Shown here one piece after another: positions 54,106 through 63,360 of a stretch of DNA of 64,000 nt; the first letter of the stretch is position 1, and each line of letters starts with the position of its first letter. The stretch comes from Cognatundibacterium crateris (GTDB lineage Bacteria; Pseudomonadota; Gammaproteobacteria; Burkholderiales; Burkholderiaceae_D), in NCBI RefSeq assembly GCF_010078235.1, contig NZ_JAABOS010000001.1:496001-560000 (forward strand), given 5' to 3'. Below the pieces are notes generated by a model, which had not been told where the DNA came from, ran no database searches, and saw nothing but the letters and a program-made list of their open reading frames with translations. The translations under genes and the position numbers were made by a program.

Positions 54106-54158
54106 TAAAAAAAGCCCTCAGCAACAGGATCTGTACACAGACCCCAAGCCTTGGGCTT
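54106..54158 (-). promoter_or_regulatory. Attenuator-like element before folC
   Basis: On the minus strand AAGCCC (54158-54153) can pair with GGGCTT (54117-54112), which runs into T7 immediately before the folC ATG. An alternative hairpin, CCCAA-GGC-TTGGG, uses the same 5' arm. The GAGGG that would serve as the ribosome binding site overlaps the terminator arm. Two exclusive folds suggest regulated read-through or translation. Confidence 0.45.
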
Positions 54159-54178
54159 CCTGAAAAATAGGTTAAAAC

Positions 54179-55051
54179 TTAAGCGACTGCTTCGGCAGGC
54201 TGATTTTGCAGCAAAGCGAGCAGACGGGCGATTTCTTCGCGCATTTTACGGCGGTCGATGATCATATCAATCGCGCCTTTTTGCAGCAGGAATTCGGAAC
54301 GCTGGAAGCCTTCCGGTAATTTCTCACGTACTGTGTTTTCGATCACGCGTGGACCAGCGAAACCGATCAGCGCTTTTGGCTCACCGATCACCACATCACC
54401 CAGGAAGGCGAACGAGGCAGATACACCGCCCATGGTTGGATCGGTCAGCACAGAAATAAATGGCAGACGCTGTTCAGATAATTTGGTCAGCATTGCAGTC
54501 GTTTTCGCCATTTGCATCAACGACAACAAGCCTTCCTGCATACGCGCACCGCCGGTAGCCGTGAAACAGACAAACGGCACTTTCTGTTCCAGTGCAGCCT
54601 GCACACCACGCACGAAACGTTCACCGACTACGGAACCCATAGAGCCGCCCATGAATTCAAATTCAAAGCAAGCTGCCACGACTGGCACTGACATGATGGA
54701 ACCACCCATCACCAACAAAGCATCGGTTTCACCGGTTGTTTCCAGTGCGTCTTTCAGACGGTCAGGATATTTTTTACTGTCTTTGAATTTCAGCGTATCC
54801 ACCGGCAGGACTTCCTGACCGATTTCATAACGTCCGCCAGCATCAAGCAAGGCATCCAGACGCTCACGCGCACCGATACGCATGTGGTGACTGCACTTAG
54901 GGCAGACATGAATATTGGCTTCCAGGTCGGAACGGTACAACACCGCTTCACAGGATGGGCATTTCACCCATAAGCCCTCAGGAATAGACTTGCGTGTTGC
55001 AGATTCCGAGCGCTGTATGCGCGGTGGTAACAGTTTTTCTAACCAGCTCAT
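54179..55051 (-). CDS. accD: Acetyl-CoA carboxylase carboxyltransferase subunit beta
   Basis: Makes malonyl-CoA with AccA. The 290-residue protein has the N-terminal four-Cys zinc ribbon ([32 protein letters not shown]) and crotonase-fold motifs [19 protein letters not shown] and [16 protein letters not shown] with [26 protein letters not shown] precedes the ATG. It follows trpA by 97 bases, an order shared across many betaproteobacteria. Confidence 0.97.
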   Translation of the reverse strand: MSWLEKLLPPRIQRSESATRKSIPEGLWVKCPSCEAVLYRSDLEANIHVCPKCSHHMRIGARERLDALLDAGGRYEIGQEVLPVDTLKFKDSKKYPDRLKDALETTGETDALLVMGGSIMSVPVVAACFEFEFMGGSMGSVVGERFVRGVQAALEQKVPFVCFTATGGARMQEGLLSLMQMAKTTAMLTKLSEQRLPFISVLTDPTMGGVSASFAFLGDVVIGEPKALIGFAGPRVIENTVREKLPEGFQRSEFLLQKGAIDMIIDRRKMREEIARLLALLQNQPAEAVA

Positions 55052-55148
55052 GTTTTCTCCTCTTGCCAGCTTGTATCTGACAGATCAAGCACATGACCCC
55101 GCTGATACGGGGCCAAACAGTTGCCACAAAGTGCAATAGGCGCGTATT

Positions 55149-55946
55149 TTACTCGTCTAAGGCCTCTCTGACACCAGAAATAAAAGTTTTTACGGCATTC
55201 ACTGCCTGATCCCTTGGGGCGGTTTCGAGTTCCTGAATAATCCGGGACCCGATCACGACCGCATCCGATACGCTGGCAATCGCCCGCGCCGTCTGTCCAT
55301 CGCGAATACCAAAGCCAACACCGACTGGCACCTGGACATGTCGCTTAATTTTTGGAATCATCTCTGCCACAGCAGACAAATCCAGACTACCGGAACCGGT
55401 CACCCCTTTTAAAGACACGTAGTACACATAACCGGATGCGATTTTACCTACCAGCGCAATCCTCTCCTCAGTCGAGGTCGGCGCCAGCAGGAATATGGTA
55501 TCCATGCCATGTTGCTGCATGCTTTTTGCAAATTCTTCGCATTCTTCCGGTGGATAATCCACCACCAACACCCCGTCCACACCGGCTTCTGCGGCAGCCT
55601 CAATGAAGACTTGCTGCCCCATGCGCTCTATAGGATTGGCATATCCCATCAGCACCACCGGCGTTTTTTGATTGTTTACTCTAAATTCGCGGACGAATTG
55701 TAATACATCCCGCAGGCCAACTCCAAATTGCAATGCTCTTTCGGATGCGCGCTGTATCACCGGGCCATCCGCCATGGGATCGGAAAACGGCACGCCCAGC
55801 TCGATAATATCGGCACCACCCTCGACCAGGGCGTGCATCAGCGGCACGGTCATATCGGGTGCGGGGTCCCCGGCAGTGATGAAGGGAATCAGACCTTTAC
55901 GTTGCTCAGCCGCGAGCGCAGCGAGTACAGATTGAATTTTTGACAT
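55149..55946 (-). CDS. trpA: Tryptophan synthase subunit alpha
   Basis: Cleaves indole-3-glycerol phosphate to indole. The 265-residue TIM barrel has [14 protein letters not shown], the catalytic Glu and Asp in [19 protein letters not shown], and the phosphate site [15 protein letters not shown]. The ATG at 55946 starts [18 protein letters not shown]; the frame upstream begins only at a TTG. trpB lies 101 bases upstream. Confidence 0.96.
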   Translation of the reverse strand: MSKIQSVLAALAAEQRKGLIPFITAGDPAPDMTVPLMHALVEGGADIIELGVPFSDPMADGPVIQRASERALQFGVGLRDVLQFVREFRVNNQKTPVVLMGYANPIERMGQQVFIEAAAEAGVDGVLVVDYPPEECEEFAKSMQQHGMDTIFLLAPTSTEERIALVGKIASGYVYYVSLKGVTGSGSLDLSAVAEMIPKIKRHVQVPVGVGFGIRDGQTARAIASVSDAVVIGSRIIQELETAPRDQAVNAVKTFISGVREALDE

Positions 55947-55983
55947 ATTGACAGACCAAAGAGGATAAACACCAGACAAGCTG

Positions 55984-56009
55984 TGCCGGGCGCTTTGTGT
56001 AGCCCGGCA
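55984..56009 (-). other. Intercistronic hairpin trpB-trpA
   Basis: TGCCGGGC / GCCCGGCA, 8 bp perfect with a 10-nt loop, lies in the unusually long 101-base trpB-trpA gap; a second small hairpin (GGCAAT / ATTGCC) follows at 56006-56023. There is no T run. Confidence 0.4.
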
Positions 56010-56047
56010 ATGCAGCGATTGCCACTTCAGGATATTCAGCTACGCAT

Positions 56048-57328
56048 TCAGAACTTCAGCCCTGCACGTTCTGCAACCGTGTGCATATCCTTATCACCAC
56101 GACCAGATAAATTGGCCAGAATGATTTTATCTTTCGGCAGCGTCGCCGCCAGTTTGGTCGCATACGCCAGCGCATGACTGGATTCCAGCGCCGGGATGAT
56201 GCCCTCAATACGACAGCAATCATGGAAGGCTTGCAGCGCCTCTTCATCGGTAATAGTCACGTATTCCGCACGGCCACTGTCTTTAAGCCATGCATGTTCA
56301 GGGCCAACACCCGGATAGTCAAGACCAGCAGAGACTGAATGCGTTTCTATCACCTGACCATTCTCATCTTGCAGCAAATACGTGCGGTTTCCATGCAGGA
56401 CACCTGGAGAACCTGCCGTCAGCGAAGCCGAATGAAGCCCGCTGGCCATGCCCTCACCTGCCGCCTCCACACCAAGCAAACGGGTTTGCTGCTGATCGAT
56501 ATAGGGATAAAAAATACCCATAGCGTTGGAACCGCCGCCGACACAGGCGACGACATAATCCGGCTGACGCCCGGCCAGCTCAGGCATCTGCCATAAGCAC
56601 TCTTCGCCGATGACAGACTGAAAATCCCTGACCATCATAGGATAAGGATGCGGTCCAGCCACCGTGCCTATGATGTAAAAAGTATTTTCCACGTTAGTGA
56701 CCCAGTCGCGCATCGCTTCATTCAGCGCATCCTTGAGCGTTTTCGAACCAGACTCGACAGGCACGACGGTCGCACCCAGCAGCTTCATGCGATACACATT
56801 CTGAGCCTGACGTTTAACATCTTCAGCGCCCATATACACTACGCATTCCAGCCCAAAGCGTGCGCAGATGGTGGCGGTTGCCACACCATGCTGACCAGCG
56901 CCGGTTTCCGCAATCACGCGCGGCTTACCCATACGCTTTGCCAGCAAGGCCTGCCCGATCACATTATTGATTTTGTGCGCGCCGGTATGATTTAAGTCTT
57001 CACGTTTGAAATAAATCTGTGCGCCACCCATCATTTCTGACCAGCGCTTTGCGTGATATACCGGCGACGGACGCCCTACAAAGTATTTCAATTCCTGGCG
57101 AAAATCTTCCAGAAACTGCGGGTCATGCTGGTAAGTCGCATAGGCATCCTTCAGCTCACTCAACGCATGGGTAAGCGTCTCAGAGACAAAGCTGCCGCCA
57201 TAGGGGCCGAAATGACCGCGCTGATCTGGTAAGTGATAGGAGCTAGATTGATAGATTGCCGCCGCTGTAGCTGCTGTTGCTGATACTTGCGCAGCTGCGC
57301 CCGCATCCTGATTGATGTTGGTAGTCAT
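56048..57328 (-). CDS. trpB: Tryptophan synthase subunit beta
   Basis: PLP enzyme that joins indole and serine. The 426-residue protein has the PLP lysine in [37 protein letters not shown] and the phosphate loop [17 protein letters not shown]. An Ala/Thr-rich N-terminal extension of about 30 residues precedes the family start near [18 protein letters not shown]. The ATG at 57328 has AAGGAC upstream, so the extension is probably translated. Confidence 0.96.
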   Translation of the reverse strand: MTTNINQDAGAAAQVSATAATAAAIYQSSSYHLPDQRGHFGPYGGSFVSETLTHALSELKDAYATYQHDPQFLEDFRQELKYFVGRPSPVYHAKRWSEMMGGAQIYFKREDLNHTGAHKINNVIGQALLAKRMGKPRVIAETGAGQHGVATATICARFGLECVVYMGAEDVKRQAQNVYRMKLLGATVVPVESGSKTLKDALNEAMRDWVTNVENTFYIIGTVAGPHPYPMMVRDFQSVIGEECLWQMPELAGRQPDYVVACVGGGSNAMGIFYPYIDQQQTRLLGVEAAGEGMASGLHSASLTAGSPGVLHGNRTYLLQDENGQVIETHSVSAGLDYPGVGPEHAWLKDSGRAEYVTITDEEALQAFHDCCRIEGIIPALESSHALAYATKLAATLPKDKIILANLSGRGDKDMHTVAERAGLKF

Positions 57329-57352
57329 TACTGTCCTTACAAATGGAGGTGA

Positions 57353-58024
57353 TCAACACCCCGGAATATTGTCTGCATCTTGTACCGCACGTATGAACGC
57401 ACGGACTTTCTCTTCATCCTTGATCCCTTTTGCTGCCTCGACACCACTGCTGATATCAACCGCAAAAGGACGAACCTGACTAACTGCGCCAGTCACATTT
57501 TGTACGCTCAAGCCACCACTTAAAACGACCCGAGGCGCGAGCTCTTTTGGAATGAGAGACCAATCAAACACCTTTCCACTGCCACCGTAACCATCCACAT
57601 AGGTATCCAGCAGCAAACCATTAAATAAAGGACTTGCATCACGATAGATGCGCTCACATTCTAACAAATCATCCGGCTTTGTGTCAGCCCTGACCCGGAA
57701 TGCTTTCAAAAACGGGCGCTGCACCAGTGCCGCCAGCTGCGCACACTGACTGGCGCTCTCATCACCATGAAACTGAAGCAGTTGTAGCGGACACTGCTGC
57801 AGCGCGGTCTGTAATTCCTGTGCGGTGGGGTTCACAAACAAACCTACCGAAACCACAAACGGCGGCAAGCCGGATAACAGCTCTGCGGCACGGCCTGGCT
57901 CCACATAGCGCGGGCTGGGCGGATAAAACACGAAACCCAGCGCATCCGCACCGGCTGCAGCGACCTGAGCCAGATCGTTATGATTCGTGATACCGCATAT
58001 TTTTACTCGGGTCCGATGTCGCAT
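57353..58024 (-). CDS. trpF: Phosphoribosylanthranilate isomerase
   Basis: Amadori isomerase of tryptophan synthesis. The 223-residue TIM barrel starts with RVKICGITNHNDLAQVA (catalytic Cys), contains VSVGLFVNPT and LLDTYVDGYGGSGKVFDW (catalytic Asp) and the C-terminal phosphate site DISSGVEAAKGIKDEEKV. First gene of the minus-strand string trpF-trpB-trpA-accD-folC. Divergent from the glycosyltransferase gene across 161 bases. Confidence 0.95.
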   Translation of the reverse strand: MRHRTRVKICGITNHNDLAQVAAAGADALGFVFYPPSPRYVEPGRAAELLSGLPPFVVSVGLFVNPTAQELQTALQQCPLQLLQFHGDESASQCAQLAALVQRPFLKAFRVRADTKPDDLLECERIYRDASPLFNGLLLDTYVDGYGGSGKVFDWSLIPKELAPRVVLSGGLSVQNVTGAVSQVRPFAVDISSGVEAAKGIKDEEKVRAFIRAVQDADNIPGC

Positions 58025-58185
58025 GTATGGCTACCTGTATTGTTCTGTCCGTCGGTTACGGCACGTTAAATAATAAAAAAGAGCGCCGGCAGGTATTATG
58101 CATAGAAATAGGAAAACCAGACGTCGCAAGCCTGCTCAGTTCTGAGATAATCTTGCACATTCAATCCGGAACATCCTAAGTCTCT

Positions 58186-58977
58186 ATGACCCTGCTAACA
58201 GACCAGAAGAATACAACACGTTTATTTGAGCTGGACATTCAAAACCAGACTTTTGCTGAGGCACATCAGTTACTGATGCAAACGGCACGCACCAGAGGCA
58301 ACGCGTCCAGGGTCGTTGTGACACCTAATGTGGATCACATCGTGCGACTGGATCAACAAGCAGAATTCAAACAACTGTATAGCACTTCAGATCTGATTTT
58401 TGCAGACGGCATGCCGGTAGTCTGGGCCAGCAAAATCACCGGCCATCCCTTGCCTGAACGTGTCACTGGTGCCGATTTATTTGTATCACTGTGCCGTACC
58501 AGTGCGAACGAAGGCTTATCGGTATTCGTCGTCGGTGGCATGCCAGGCCAGGAAACAGAATTGCTGGCCGCATTTGCCAGGGTCTATCCGGGATTGCGGG
58601 TTGATCTGTTCTGCCCTTCTATGCAATTCACCCCTGAGGGCATAGAGGCTGATGAGGCGATACGCCGCATCCGTGCCGCCAAACCGCATATCGTCTTCAT
58701 CTGTCTCGGCATGCCCAAACAAGAATACTTCGCCTTCCGTTACCGCCGCGAAGAAAGCACGGATAACGCCCCGCTGCTGATGTGCGTAGGCGCAGCGATG
58801 GAATTCGCCCTGGGCCAAAAACAGCGTGCGCCACTATGGATGCAAAGAATCGGCATGGAATGGTTCTGGCGCCTCGCCAGCGAACCACGACGACTGTGGC
58901 AACGCTACACGACGCAAGGCGTCAAGTTTTTCGGCATTTTTTTCCGCGAATACCGCAAACAAAAAAGTCAGCCCTAA
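58186..58977 (+). CDS. WecG/TagA/CpsF-family glycosyltransferase
   Basis: A 263-residue GT26-type glycosyltransferase, a family that transfers N-acetylmannosamine-type sugars to lipid-linked intermediates of surface polymers. Family motifs are VVTPNVDHIVRL, FADGMPVVWASKI, LPERVTGADLF, VFVVGGMPGQE and VFICLGMPKQEYF. No membrane segment is present. Together with the polysaccharide-related genes further right it points to an exopolysaccharide or O-antigen locus. The start has no strong ribosome binding site. Confidence 0.9.
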   Translation: MTLLTDQKNTTRLFELDIQNQTFAEAHQLLMQTARTRGNASRVVVTPNVDHIVRLDQQAEFKQLYSTSDLIFADGMPVVWASKITGHPLPERVTGADLFVSLCRTSANEGLSVFVVGGMPGQETELLAAFARVYPGLRVDLFCPSMQFTPEGIEADEAIRRIRAAKPHIVFICLGMPKQEYFAFRYRREESTDNAPLLMCVGAAMEFALGQKQRAPLWMQRIGMEWFWRLASEPRRLWQRYTTQGVKFFGIFFREYRKQKSQP

Positions 58978-59018
58978 AACCTCAATAGCTATAGCCCTGC
59001 TACATCTGTGGCAAATAC

Positions 59019-59049
59019 AAAAAAACCGCATAACTTCTGCGGTTTTTTT
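59019..59049. terminator. Bidirectional terminator between the glycosyltransferase gene and aceA
   Basis: AAAAAAACCGCA pairs with TGCGGTTTTTTT around a 7-nt loop. The long A and T flanks give T runs on both strands for the two convergent genes. Confidence 0.93.
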
Positions 59050-59075
59050 GTTACTACGGGAGATCGTTAGCCGAA

Positions 59076-60374
59076 TCAGGCAACCTTCTTCGCATCGAAG
59101 AATTGTTCATCTTCGGTAGAACCATGCAATGCTGTTGTCGAAGACTGACCTTGCTGGATAGTCTGGGTCACCGCGTCAAAGTAACCGGTACCAACTTCGC
59201 GCTGATGCTTGACCGCGGTGAAGCCTTTCTCAGCGGCTGCGAATTCAGCTTCCTGCAATTCGACGAACGCAGACATCTGACGGCGTGCATAGCCATGTGC
59301 GAGGTTGAACATGCCATAGTTCAGGGCATGGAAACCAGCCAGTGTAATGAACTGGAACTTATAGCCCATCGCGCCCAGTTCTTTCTGGAATTTCGCAATC
59401 GTTGCGTCGTCCAGATTTTTCTTCCAGTTGAACGATGGTGAGCAGTTATATGACAGCAGCTTGCCAGGGAACTTAGCATGGATCGCATCGGCAAAGGCCT
59501 TGGCAAACTCCAGATCAGGCTTACCTGTTTCACACCAGATCAGATCTGCATATTCGGCATAGGCCAGACCACGGGAGATTGCCTGCTCCAGACCTGGTTT
59601 GGTTTTGTAGAAGCCTTCAACGGTACGCTCACCTGTGCAGAAAGGCTGGTCATTAGCATCCACATCGGAAGTCAGCAAATCTGCGGCTTCTGCATCGGTA
59701 CGGGCCAGGATCACTGTTGAAGTACCCATGATGTCGGCTGCCAGACGTGCTGCATTCAGTTTTTCAATTGCTTCACGGGTAGGTACCAATACCTTACCAC
59801 CCATATGACCGCATTTTTTAACGGAAGCGAGCTGATCTTCAAAGTGAACACCGGATGCACCCGCTTCGATCATGGCTTTCATCAGTTCAAACGCATTCAA
59901 TACACCACCAAAACCGGCTTCAGCATCGGCAACGATAGGGGCGAAGAAGTCAATATCGTCTTTACCTTCCGACCATTGAATCTGATCAGCGCGGGTCAGC
60001 GTGTTATTGATACGTTTAACAACCAGCGGTACCGAGTTTGCCGGGTACAGAGACTGGTCAGGATACATCTCACCTGCTACGTTAGCGTCACCCGCAACCT
60101 GCCAGCCAGACAGGTAGATCGCTTTCAGACCTGCTTTTACCTGTTGCATCGCCTGATTACCTGTCAGGGCACCCAGTGCATTGATGAAAGGCTCGTTGTT
60201 CACCAGATCCCACAATTTAATCGCACCGTTCTTTGCGATCGTATGCTCCACCTTGATAGAACCACGCAGACGAACCACGTCTTCTGCAGTGTAGTTACGT
60301 TTAATGCCTTTCCAGCGTGGATTGGTATCCCAGTCTTTTTGCAATTCAGCGACTTGTTGTGCACGTGTTGTCAT
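59076..60374 (-). CDS. aceA: Isocitrate lyase
   Basis: Glyoxylate-shunt enzyme that splits isocitrate to succinate and glyoxylate. The 432-residue protein has the active-site motif [19 protein letters not shown]-type metal region seen as [30 protein letters not shown] and [23 protein letters not shown] precedes the ATG. It is monocistronic, with a 14-bp palindrome about 80 bases upstream of the start codon. I did not see malate synthase nearby. Confidence 0.97.
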   Translation of the reverse strand: MTTRAQQVAELQKDWDTNPRWKGIKRNYTAEDVVRLRGSIKVEHTIAKNGAIKLWDLVNNEPFINALGALTGNQAMQQVKAGLKAIYLSGWQVAGDANVAGEMYPDQSLYPANSVPLVVKRINNTLTRADQIQWSEGKDDIDFFAPIVADAEAGFGGVLNAFELMKAMIEAGASGVHFEDQLASVKKCGHMGGKVLVPTREAIEKLNAARLAADIMGTSTVILARTDAEAADLLTSDVDANDQPFCTGERTVEGFYKTKPGLEQAISRGLAYAEYADLIWCETGKPDLEFAKAFADAIHAKFPGKLLSYNCSPSFNWKKNLDDATIAKFQKELGAMGYKFQFITLAGFHALNYGMFNLAHGYARRQMSAFVELQEAEFAAAEKGFTAVKHQREVGTGYFDAVTQTIQQGQSSTTALHGSTEDEQFFDAKKVA

Positions 60375-60454
60375 GATGCTCTCCTGTGGTCAAAACGAAT
60401 AAAAGTGGTGTTCCGTTGAGATCAATAATAGGAGATATTTTGCGGAGCAACAAG

Positions 60455-60468
60455 GTCTTATATAAGAC
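60455..60468. promoter_or_regulatory. Palindromic candidate operator of aceA
   Basis: GTCTTATATAAGAC is a perfect 14-bp dyad, embedded in an AT-rich region where the aceA promoter must lie (81 bases before the ATG). Position and symmetry suggest a repressor site controlling the glyoxylate shunt. The regulator is not identifiable from the window. Confidence 0.6.
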
Positions 60469-60717
60469 ATATAACAAATATTTTTACGTTTAAATTCATA
60501 TACTTATATTTTAATTTTTGCGATACGAAATGTCTTTTCTTAAAATGAGAAAAATATTTTGTGCAGAGCCAGTTAATTTTTCACATTATGAAAAACGAAT
60601 CTCACAATGCAGCAAATCATGACAAATCGGGCATCAATTCTTTTCTGCATGAAATTTCCTGGCCTCAGAAACATTGCAATGATTGCCAAAATTCAAGAAA
60701 CAGTCTGCTAAATACAA

Positions 60718-60743
60718 CAACGCCCCATCTAAGTGGGGCGTTG
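60718..60743 (-). terminator. Hairpin downstream of the glycosidase-like gene
   Basis: CAACGCCCCA / TGGGGCGTTG, a perfect 10-bp stem with a 6-nt loop, lies about 160 bases after the minus-strand gene. The following TTGTATTT is a weak T run, so a terminator is plausible. Confidence 0.5.
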
Positions 60744-60900
60744 AAACTTAGTTTAACGATTCAAATCGCGTTTCATTGTTGTTTAGTGCAAGAAAATTCT
60801 TTGTACGCAATTTGCGTCTCAATAGCGCCTTTTTTCAAACATAAGCTTCACCTCTGGTCGGATTCATGCGTGCCATGCGCTGTAACGATAAGCAACTCAC

Positions 60901-63294
60901 TTATGAAGCAGGACTCAGTACAATTTCATACCAAGGCGTACGCTGGTTGAAATTCACTTGAAATCCACCTGAAACCTGTTGAATATTTTGCTTGAGCAAT
61001 GGCGGCAGGCGGGCACCCTTTTCATCTAAAGGGTAAATCTCTACGCGTGGATATGGACTAGGCACAAACAATTGAAACACGATACGTTCCATCCAGACCG
61101 GAGCGACACCATCGCGTGGACCGGAAGGCTTACCAGTAAGTCCGGCATCAGGCTCTAAGGTTTTCCAAATCATATTGCCATCATAAGGAATCAGCTTTTT
61201 GGCTTGTGCCTGTCCTTCTGGTCCCTGACTGGCAGACGTTGCACCGCTGGCCACTAACAGGAGCCGCCTGGACTGTTTCAAGGGTAAGCCATCGCGCGTA
61301 CCCAAGAGGAAAGTACTATATTTACGCCCCTCCCCACTGATCTGGGGCTTCAGGATTTTTAAATTCAGATTCGCCGTATCAGACACCCCAAGCTGCACAG
61401 CACTGTATAGATTTTGCATCCAAATTTGCGGCTGCTCACGCTGGATTAACAGCTGCTGACCAGACGCACGCACGCTGACTTCTGCACCCACTTCACTACC
61501 AGATACCGCATTGGATACACCCTGGTTTTTATTCTGTACAAGTGCTGCAAAATCCATCGCAATACGCCTGGACATAACAGCATCTTCATCCAACTGGAAA
61601 TTCGCGCGCAAATAGCCGGGATAGACCGCCGGATTAACACTTTCCAATTGCGACGCGAGGCTGAGTCTGGCATTTTCCGGCAAGGCCACCAATGCCAGCT
61701 TAGGATTAGGCTGTAATTGAAACTGGCGAAATAAAGCTGAAGACAAGCCTGTTGTGACCAGTTGCCCGCTGTGCCCGGTCAGGCTGAAGCTGTCCGGCGC
61801 AGGATCGCGCAAATTCACATCACCATAGTGAAAGAAAAACAGTCCATCCCAATCCTGCATGCTGGCCAGTGTAGCCATAACAGGAATAATCTCTGCGGAT
61901 TGGCGGTTAGGATAAGCCTGGTTGAACTCACTGATCACAAATGGTTTGCGCGCGTCACGATAGTAAGCCCGGCTCAGTAAGTTACTCCAGCCTTCTTTTA
62001 ACGCAGACTGATCACGGATTTTCCAGTCATTTCTGTCCCATTCCTTGCCGGGAAACTGATAATGATCGACGTAGACATGTTCATCCACATAATCCATCGC
62101 TGCATGCGAGTCTACATTCAGCAGACCGCCATAATAGGCCTGGGTTCCAGCCACTGGCACCAGATTGCCGACCTCAGCCCGGATCGTTTTCTTCATCAAT
62201 TCCAGATACTGCTTATCGCTCTCGGACAGAAAGCGCAGGAAATCGATAACGCGGCGTCCCAGACCACTGTCAGGCAACTGATGCTGACGTTGCAAGGCAG
62301 TGGGCACCGTCCAGTGAAACTTCTCGAATACCCGCCTCAACATATCCTGCGCCCTGAGGGTCCAGTCGTCACCCTGCTCCAGTATCCGCCTGTCCTGCAG
62401 TGTCACCAGTAAGCCGCCTTTCTTTGGCAAACTGCAGCTGCGCCAGACTGCACATGCCTGCTCTATGCTACCGTACTGATGCTGTATCCAGCGCTGCCAC
62501 TGCAATTGCAAGATGCGCTGATACTCACCTTTGAGCTGATCGATTTGCTGCCTTTGCCAGGCACCGACCAGTGAGGATTCATTATTAATTTCGACCATCG
62601 CGAGCACCGGGTCGTCATTCAATTGCAGGCGACGCAGTAATTGCTGAGCATATTCCACCTGTAAGGCCTGCATTCTGGGCTCAAACATATGCATAGGCTG
62701 GCTGGCAAACGGCATACTTTCACCAGCAAACAAGGGCGTGACCTGATCCACCGCTGGCCTGAACGCGTAACCCACATGCAGATTTAAATTGACGTAAATC
62801 CCCTCATTCTTACAGGCGTCAATCAACAGACGCAATCGTCTTAAGGCTTCGTGATTAAAACTGGGATAAGCACCTGTCGTAAGTATGCCCTGAGGTTTGT
62901 CGGCATCATCGCTGAGCTTAGTATCAAGATGGTGCAACCTCACCGCGTTAAACCCAAGGCGGCGCAGGCGTTTTGCCAGCTTGACTGCGCCCTGCTCATC
63001 CGGAAAATTATCTGCCGCCGAGAGACTGATACCAAAAAACCGCAAGCGCTTATCGTCGCCGGTATTGGGCTTTTTGTCAGTACCGGCGGTATAAAAATGG
63101 GCCTGCTTGACGAAAACACGGTCGGCCGCTGTAATCGGCCGGTTCAGTCCGGAAAAATCCACTACAGGCTGCAACTGATCTTCATTCACAGAAAACCGGT
63201 ACCAATCGATTTGCTCGGCACACACTGTTTGTGACGCAAATCCTGCCAGTAAGATCAGGCAATACCAGCGTAGGGGGAAAGAAAATAATTTCAT
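60901..63294 (-). CDS. Secreted cellulase/glycoside hydrolase-like protein
   Basis: A 797-residue exported protein starting MKLFSFPLRWYCLILLAGFA with cleavage after TVCA. The first 480 residues resemble a clan-A TIM-barrel glycosidase (GH5-like): RLRRLGFNAVRLHHLDTK near strand 3, a likely acid/base Glu in VLAMVEINNESSLVG, DYVDEHVYVDHY, and a likely nucleophile Glu in KPFVISEFNQAYPNR. The last 300 residues are beta-rich and unassigned. The ATG at 63294 is used; the frame upstream begins at a TTG. Divergent from the O-antigen-ligase-like gene, so it may trim or hydrolyse the polymer made by that locus; substrate unknown. Confidence 0.82.
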   Translation of the reverse strand: MKLFSFPLRWYCLILLAGFASQTVCAEQIDWYRFSVNEDQLQPVVDFSGLNRPITAADRVFVKQAHFYTAGTDKKPNTGDDKRLRFFGISLSAADNFPDEQGAVKLAKRLRRLGFNAVRLHHLDTKLSDDADKPQGILTTGAYPSFNHEALRRLRLLIDACKNEGIYVNLNLHVGYAFRPAVDQVTPLFAGESMPFASQPMHMFEPRMQALQVEYAQQLLRRLQLNDDPVLAMVEINNESSLVGAWQRQQIDQLKGEYQRILQLQWQRWIQHQYGSIEQACAVWRSCSLPKKGGLLVTLQDRRILEQGDDWTLRAQDMLRRVFEKFHWTVPTALQRQHQLPDSGLGRRVIDFLRFLSESDKQYLELMKKTIRAEVGNLVPVAGTQAYYGGLLNVDSHAAMDYVDEHVYVDHYQFPGKEWDRNDWKIRDQSALKEGWSNLLSRAYYRDARKPFVISEFNQAYPNRQSAEIIPVMATLASMQDWDGLFFFHYGDVNLRDPAPDSFSLTGHSGQLVTTGLSSALFRQFQLQPNPKLALVALPENARLSLASQLESVNPAVYPGYLRANFQLDEDAVMSRRIAMDFAALVQNKNQGVSNAVSGSEVGAEVSVRASGQQLLIQREQPQIWMQNLYSAVQLGVSDTANLNLKILKPQISGEGRKYSTFLLGTRDGLPLKQSRRLLLVASGATSASQGPEGQAQAKKLIPYDGNMIWKTLEPDAGLTGKPSGPRDGVAPVWMERIVFQLFVPSPYPRVEIYPLDEKGARLPPLLKQNIQQVSGGFQVNFNQRTPWYEIVLSPAS

Positions 63295-63360
63295 GAATAA
63301 AATCGCATCCAACTGACTAGCCTATAAAATACCAGCTATGCCATTAAAAAGACCGCCCGA

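Larger units (their letters stand above)
60375..60900. other. Gap between aceA and the glycosidase-like gene
   Basis: About 525 bases, AT-rich in the half next to aceA. It holds the aceA promoter region with the palindrome at 60455-60468 and, near the other end, an orphan hairpin at 60718-60743. A 129-codon frame crosses the hairpin and the neighbouring gene's end and looks random. Confidence 0.5.

Noticed and set aside
60561-60950. 129-codon frame between aceA and the glycosidase-like gene
   Set aside because: It crosses a hairpin and the 3' end of the neighbouring gene, and has Cys/His-rich random-looking content.
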